Source of the DNA: Varanus komodoensis
Lineage: Eukaryota > Chordata > Lepidosauria > Squamata > Varanidae
Reading direction: 5' to 3'
NCBI RefSeq assembly: GCF_004798865.1
Contig: NW_025335317.1
Span: 21,940,354-22,004,353, forward strand
Length of the DNA stretch: 64,000 nt
Shown: positions 60,036-64,000 of the stretch, piece by piece
Numbering within the stretch: position 1 is the first letter of the stretch
Layout: every line of letters starts with the position of its first letter
The notes under the pieces: generated by a model
Databases searched by the model: none
Told to the model about the DNA's origin: nothing
Seen by the model: the letters and a program-made list of their open reading frames with translations, nothing else
Made by a program: the position numbers and the translations under genes

Positions 60036-61464
60036 ATTGCAACTTACAGTCTCTCTCTTCGACATCAAAGAGACGTGAGGAATTTAAATGAAAAGGATGA
60101 ACAAGAAACATTTTTTCAAGAGGGGCTGCTCAGAAATGTTACTACTTATATCTGCTTCCCTCAATATTCTCCTGAGCCGAACTTTCTACATTCATATTGC
60201 GTATTCATGTTAGACAAGATTCAGTGGTGACCCTGGTTCCATCTCAGGTCTGCTGTGCTTCATTCACATTCAGCCCTGGAGAAAGTCAGTTGACACCCCC
60301 TATAACTAAACCATCCTTCATTAGTATTTCTATGCAAAATGCTGCTAGCCTGCCCTGTTTGTTTCCCTTACAATTCATTTAAAGTGTTTTACAGAACAGA
60401 AACCTTCAAATTACCTCCAAAATATTGGGGCTGATGGAGCAATGGGGAACAGGTTACTCTGAGAGGAGCTATTTTATTTCAGCCAAATGGCCTATAAGTG
60501 CTAAGTCCTGTATGTGCGTGTCTTTTACCTTGAACAGTTTGTTCCAGTTCATATGTGCTCCTCAAGAGAGATGTAAAAAGAAGGTAGGATAAAAGAGTGT
60601 CTGATTAGCATACACTCCCCAAAATGGCTCTCATGCATACCTTATGTCTACAACATGAAAGGTAGGGGGAAGAAATCTTGCTGCCTCTCTTTCTGCTTCA
60701 GTACATGCTTCTTTTTAATTATTTGGGTTTTTTGTTTTAATTTCATTACCCACAGGACTTGAATCAACATAAAAATGAACTTGGGGCACTTAAAAGTGTT
60801 GAGGGAGGGTATTTTTTCATTTCCATTAACTTTCAATCCATCCCACTGTATATTTTCTCCAGAGGCATGAAAGCTTCTTGACCCTTTAACAAACTTTACT
60901 GCAATAATACATTGCTACAGATATATTTTTCAGTGTTTTACCTTTACAAAAAGACAGTAAAGTTTAATTTAGCAGGAGAGTGAGCATGAAGTATTAACCA
61001 GAATACCCAATCAAAAGGGGATTCTGTATTTTTGTTTGTTCAGTTGGTTTTTACACATCTTTAATTATGCTTTTAGAAGGTACTCCTGCTTAGAGCACTC
61101 AGTAGCTTCCTGGCTGACTCACTAGCTAAGGTATGAGCAGAATAGGGCAGCCTGCCTTTTTAAACCTCATGTTAATCTTCTACAGTCACATGTAGGTTTA
61201 ACACCTTCTGGGAAACAAAAGCTCAGGTGACTGGCATTTCCACCTGCCCAAATTGGGATCAACTACAGTTACTGAGACCCAGTGGCACAATCAAGGTGCT
61301 TGAAGCAGTGTAACCAACCATGGTCTCCTAGCTAGTAAAAGCTGACCAAGTGGGTTTAATTGGGAGGGTCTAGGGAATGGAAAGTGAGCCTTGCATGGAG
61401 GAGTGAGTTTTGCAGCTTTAAGGAGACAGCAGCGCAACCACTCCTGGAAAGAAATAGTTTTGAC

Positions 61465-61560
61465 CCAATGGAGAGGGAGTGACTGACCCAATGTATGGGG
61501 ACTAGAACGTGGATCTCCCAGATCCTAGTCCAGTGCTGCACTGCTTCACCACACTGATTC
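61465..61560 (-). mobile_element. tRNA-derived SINE head fragment
   Basis: GAGTGACTGACCCAATGTAT, ACTAGAACGTGGATCTCCCA and TCCTAGTCCAGTGCTGCAC, ending CACCACACTGATTCT, is the reverse complement of the SINE head (AGCCAGTGTGGTG...GGACTAGG...GTTC). Confidence 0.65.
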
Positions 61561-63351
61561 TTAGATGCTTGTTCTCAAACAAGCATGCTTCTCATTAAAA
61601 GCTCTGCATGAGCAACCATAAGAGATAATACAAAAGAAAACTTTCAACATCCTGAGTGCATCATTTCGTACTCAAGCCTACACCTTCAAGAAGCATTCAT
61701 TGTATTATTTAAAACAATAAAACAACCACAAATTGCCTAAGCAGTGAGGAAATAACATACTCTTGTCCAAATGCATCAAAATTTGGGGCAAGAAGGCTAT
61801 TCCGTTATGGAATAGTCAAAAACCAATCTGCCTCAGTTCTTTTCTCTCCATCCTTGTGGGATCACTCTGTCATAGCATTAAATGATACAGTTGGTGCTTA
61901 CAGAAACTGTAGGCCTTTAGGACCCAGTACTGCTTAGTGACAATCATCCCTCCTTTAATCTTGTGTGATTTGCCTTTGAAAGAGAGGCAGTCAGCTCCGA
62001 GTTCCTCTTTACCATACCTATGTGTGACAAGTGGGCCTCCCAACTTCATGTGCTCCTTATCCAGAGTGGAAAGAAGATCCACCCAGTGCCAATGCATGAA
62101 CGAAGGCTGCCATTGTTTTACATGTGGAAATTAATCCAGGTTGGAAATTACTTTCATGTGTATGTCAGTTGGGGTTTGTTTTATTTGACTGAGATTTCTA
62201 ATGATCCCTTTTCTTATAATTTTGCAAATGAGGAATGATTGAACACTTTCTCTGAATATCAGGTTAATTTTGCTACCAATGATTCTAATATTTTCTTAGT
62301 CAGTAGGTGATTTTTCATTTTAAACTGTGAGATGTCCAAGATTCAAAAGCTTCTGTCACAGCATTAATCAGTAATTCATAAATATATTAAATAACTTGTT
62401 GACTGTGGGTGAGATTAATTAAGATCTATTACTATTATTCACTTGCCCTTGTTATCCCTTTGCTTTCTAAATCCAAAAAGTGGACGTTTTTATTCATGTG
62501 AGGCATCAGGAACTACAGTGACTCAAAGGTCTAGAAATAGCATATGTAGACTTCTGTAATTAGGTCACAAGTTCTTCAAACTGAATTAAGGTGGAGATAA
62601 ACAGACGTTGGTATAGTTTCCTGCATCTAAGAAATGAGCAGGTTGTTCCAGATTCAGTTGTTCTTGGTGCTGTTGTCATAGAGTTAATTAATTTATTGGC
62701 TTATGTGTGTCTATCAGTGCTATACTTGTGCTCTCAGATAACCTGTCCAGATCTGAAGATCTTTGGGGAAGGTTTATCAGATGCATGTTTGGTGAGAATT
62801 AGCAAGACACGAGAATGTTGTTAGGTTTGCAAGTCCCCTGAAAATATTCTATCTGCAATTCTGAATGTGAACAGAAGCATATTTTCTCTTAAAATATTTG
62901 GCAGTTCTTGAATTTACCTTCATGTTTGCAAAAAGTGTGTTTGAAAAATATAGAATGTTATGAAAATGTGAACATTTTAAATCACCCATGTGTTGGTTCA
63001 TATGATGCATTTGCACAACTTTGGACATTTGTGTGTTTGTTCAGCTTTCACTTTTGATAGCTGTTTGTTTTGCACAATTTTACCATTCATGCAAAGTGAA
63101 CAGCAATGGCAAATATGAACACAAATTAAAAAGAGACTAGTAGCTAAGTGATGCTCAGGGAATCTTAGTAAACTTAAACATAACTTTTTTTGCATCCCTG
63201 GTTGGGATACAAATATAAGTTGTGTGGCTAACTTATTTTGCTGTTCTTCTACAAGCAGGCATGCATATTTTTTAAGCAGGATTTTGACATTGGTCTATTG
63301 CTGAAGGATTCTTAAATTGCTTGGTACCTGGCACTGTTTGTTTCCTTTATT
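61561..63351. other. Unique non-coding DNA
   Basis: AT-rich, with no recognised gene or repeat. Confidence 0.45.
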
Positions 63352-63448
63352 GTTTTTTTTTTTTTTTTTTAGACTTTCTTTTAATTAAGATGTTGTTTCC
63401 AGTTTTTCCAACATTTTGGGTTTTATTGTTAGCTACCTTGAACACCGT
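63352..63448 (+). mobile_element. Possible L2-type LINE 3' tail
   Basis: A T20 tract, a T-rich stretch and TTATTGTTAGCTACCTTGAA then CACCGTTTATTTATTT resemble a plus-strand tail of the 'gtgagccgccttgaacacc' type. It abuts the minus-strand tail that follows, sharing the (TTTA)n. Confidence 0.4.
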
Positions 63449-63721
63449 TTATTTATTTATTTATTTATTTGGAGTTTTTGTATGCCATTCCATTTGCATG
63501 AGCCTTGGGACAGCTTCCAATACAATAAATAAACAGGCATATAAATAGTACATGTAAAATCCGGATTCAATCTGGCTATAGAAGTTAAAACCAATAAATA
63601 ATATTAACAGTTATTAAAATATTGTTTAAATAAAAGGGTCTTGGCCTGGCGCCGAAAAACAAATAACAACAGCACCAGGAGGACCTCTCTGGGGACCGCA
63701 TTCCATAGGTGGGGCGCCACC
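63449..63721 (-). mobile_element. LINE 3' end (L2/CR1-like tail family)
   Basis: (TTTA)n, TTTTTGTATGCCATTCC and GAGCCTTGGGACAGC give a decayed form of the tail at 14709. The inner part is better kept: TTAACAGTTATTAAAATA, GGCCTGGCGCCGAAAAACAA and GGACCTCTCTGGGGACCGC then ATTCCATAGGTGGGGCGCCA. It ends abruptly where the LTR-like sequence begins. Confidence 0.7.
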
Positions 63722-64000
63722 TGTCAAGGTGCTGCTCAACGTGTAAACAACCCACACGTTCACAAGCAATAAAATTGAAGTCCTTTAATGCTACTTGTCT
63801 ACAAGATTTACAACTCTATAGATAAGCTCTTCTGTTGTTAATCCTCTAGTGGTGTCTCTCCCCGAGCCCACGTGGGACTAGCTCTCCTGGTCACGCCTTT
63901 CTTCCCTCTGGTGTAACAAGGCCTGCCTCTGTTCGTACCTCCTCAGAATTCTATGATTGGTTGCTAGGGAAAAGTCTATTACGCCCCCTGCGTCTCCTGT
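63722..64000 (-). mobile_element. Possible LTR, cut by the window end
   Basis: The previous LINE copy is interrupted at a sequence that begins TGTCAAGGTGCTGC on the plus strand; on the minus strand it therefore ends CACCTTGACA, a CA-type LTR terminus like that of the 25774 LTR. An ATTAAA polyadenylation-like signal lies about 80 bp from this end, and a GCAACCAATC (CCAAT-type) word lies further upstream on the minus strand. The other end is outside the window, so size, target duplication and family are unknown. Confidence 0.4.

Noticed and set aside
1-64000. CRISPR arrays, bacterial operons, riboswitches or an integrated large DNA virus
   Set aside because: Repeat content, SINEs, LINEs and splice-like signals are vertebrate; no regularly spaced repeats or dense coding are present.

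Overview
The window looks like AT-rich, mostly non-coding genomic DNA from a squamate reptile. A near full-length BovB (RTE) LINE, CR1- and L2-type LINEs and two tRNA-derived SINE families I recognise from lizard and snake genomes support this. So do several short palindromic DNA-transposon families. I cannot name the species. No complete host gene, tRNA, rRNA or CpG island is visible, so the window is probably intergenic or lies within large introns.

Layout. 1-5 kb: unique AT-rich DNA with LINE 3' tails. 5.1-7.55 kb: a GC-richer block that looks like a broken retroelement on the minus strand, with traces of an SGNH-hydrolase domain. 9-17 kb: possible conserved non-coding DNA, palindromic MITEs, an RTE-type 3' end, a LINE tail, a tRNA SINE and the first of three Harbinger-like MITEs. 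17-25 kb: unique DNA, a long (TC)n(GT)n tract, a tRNA-Ala-type SINE and an L2 LINE 3' end. 25.8-26.5 kb: a probable solo LTR. 31-37 kb: more MITEs, a degenerate ~60-bp tandem array and a non-coding stretch that may be conserved. 39.7-41.9 kb: a 5'-truncated CR1-type LINE split by a 216-bp segment flanked by TGATACCA on both sides. 45-49 kb: a palindromic repeat, one candidate internal exon of unknown protein (240 bp, symmetric phase 1-1) and a striking 65-bp near-perfect hairpin. 51.9-55.2 kb: the BovB element on the minus strand. 58-64 kb: opposing LINE tails, SINE pieces, possible conserved DNA and an LTR-like sequence running off the end.

The genes do not work together as a system; the content is mainly transposable-element history over possible regulatory DNA. 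The items most worth a second look are the 47.4-kb exon candidate, the 48.5-kb hairpin, the three-copy Harbinger-type MITE family with TWA target duplications, and the SGNH-bearing relic. Conserved non-coding calls rest on sequence texture alone and need an alignment to test.
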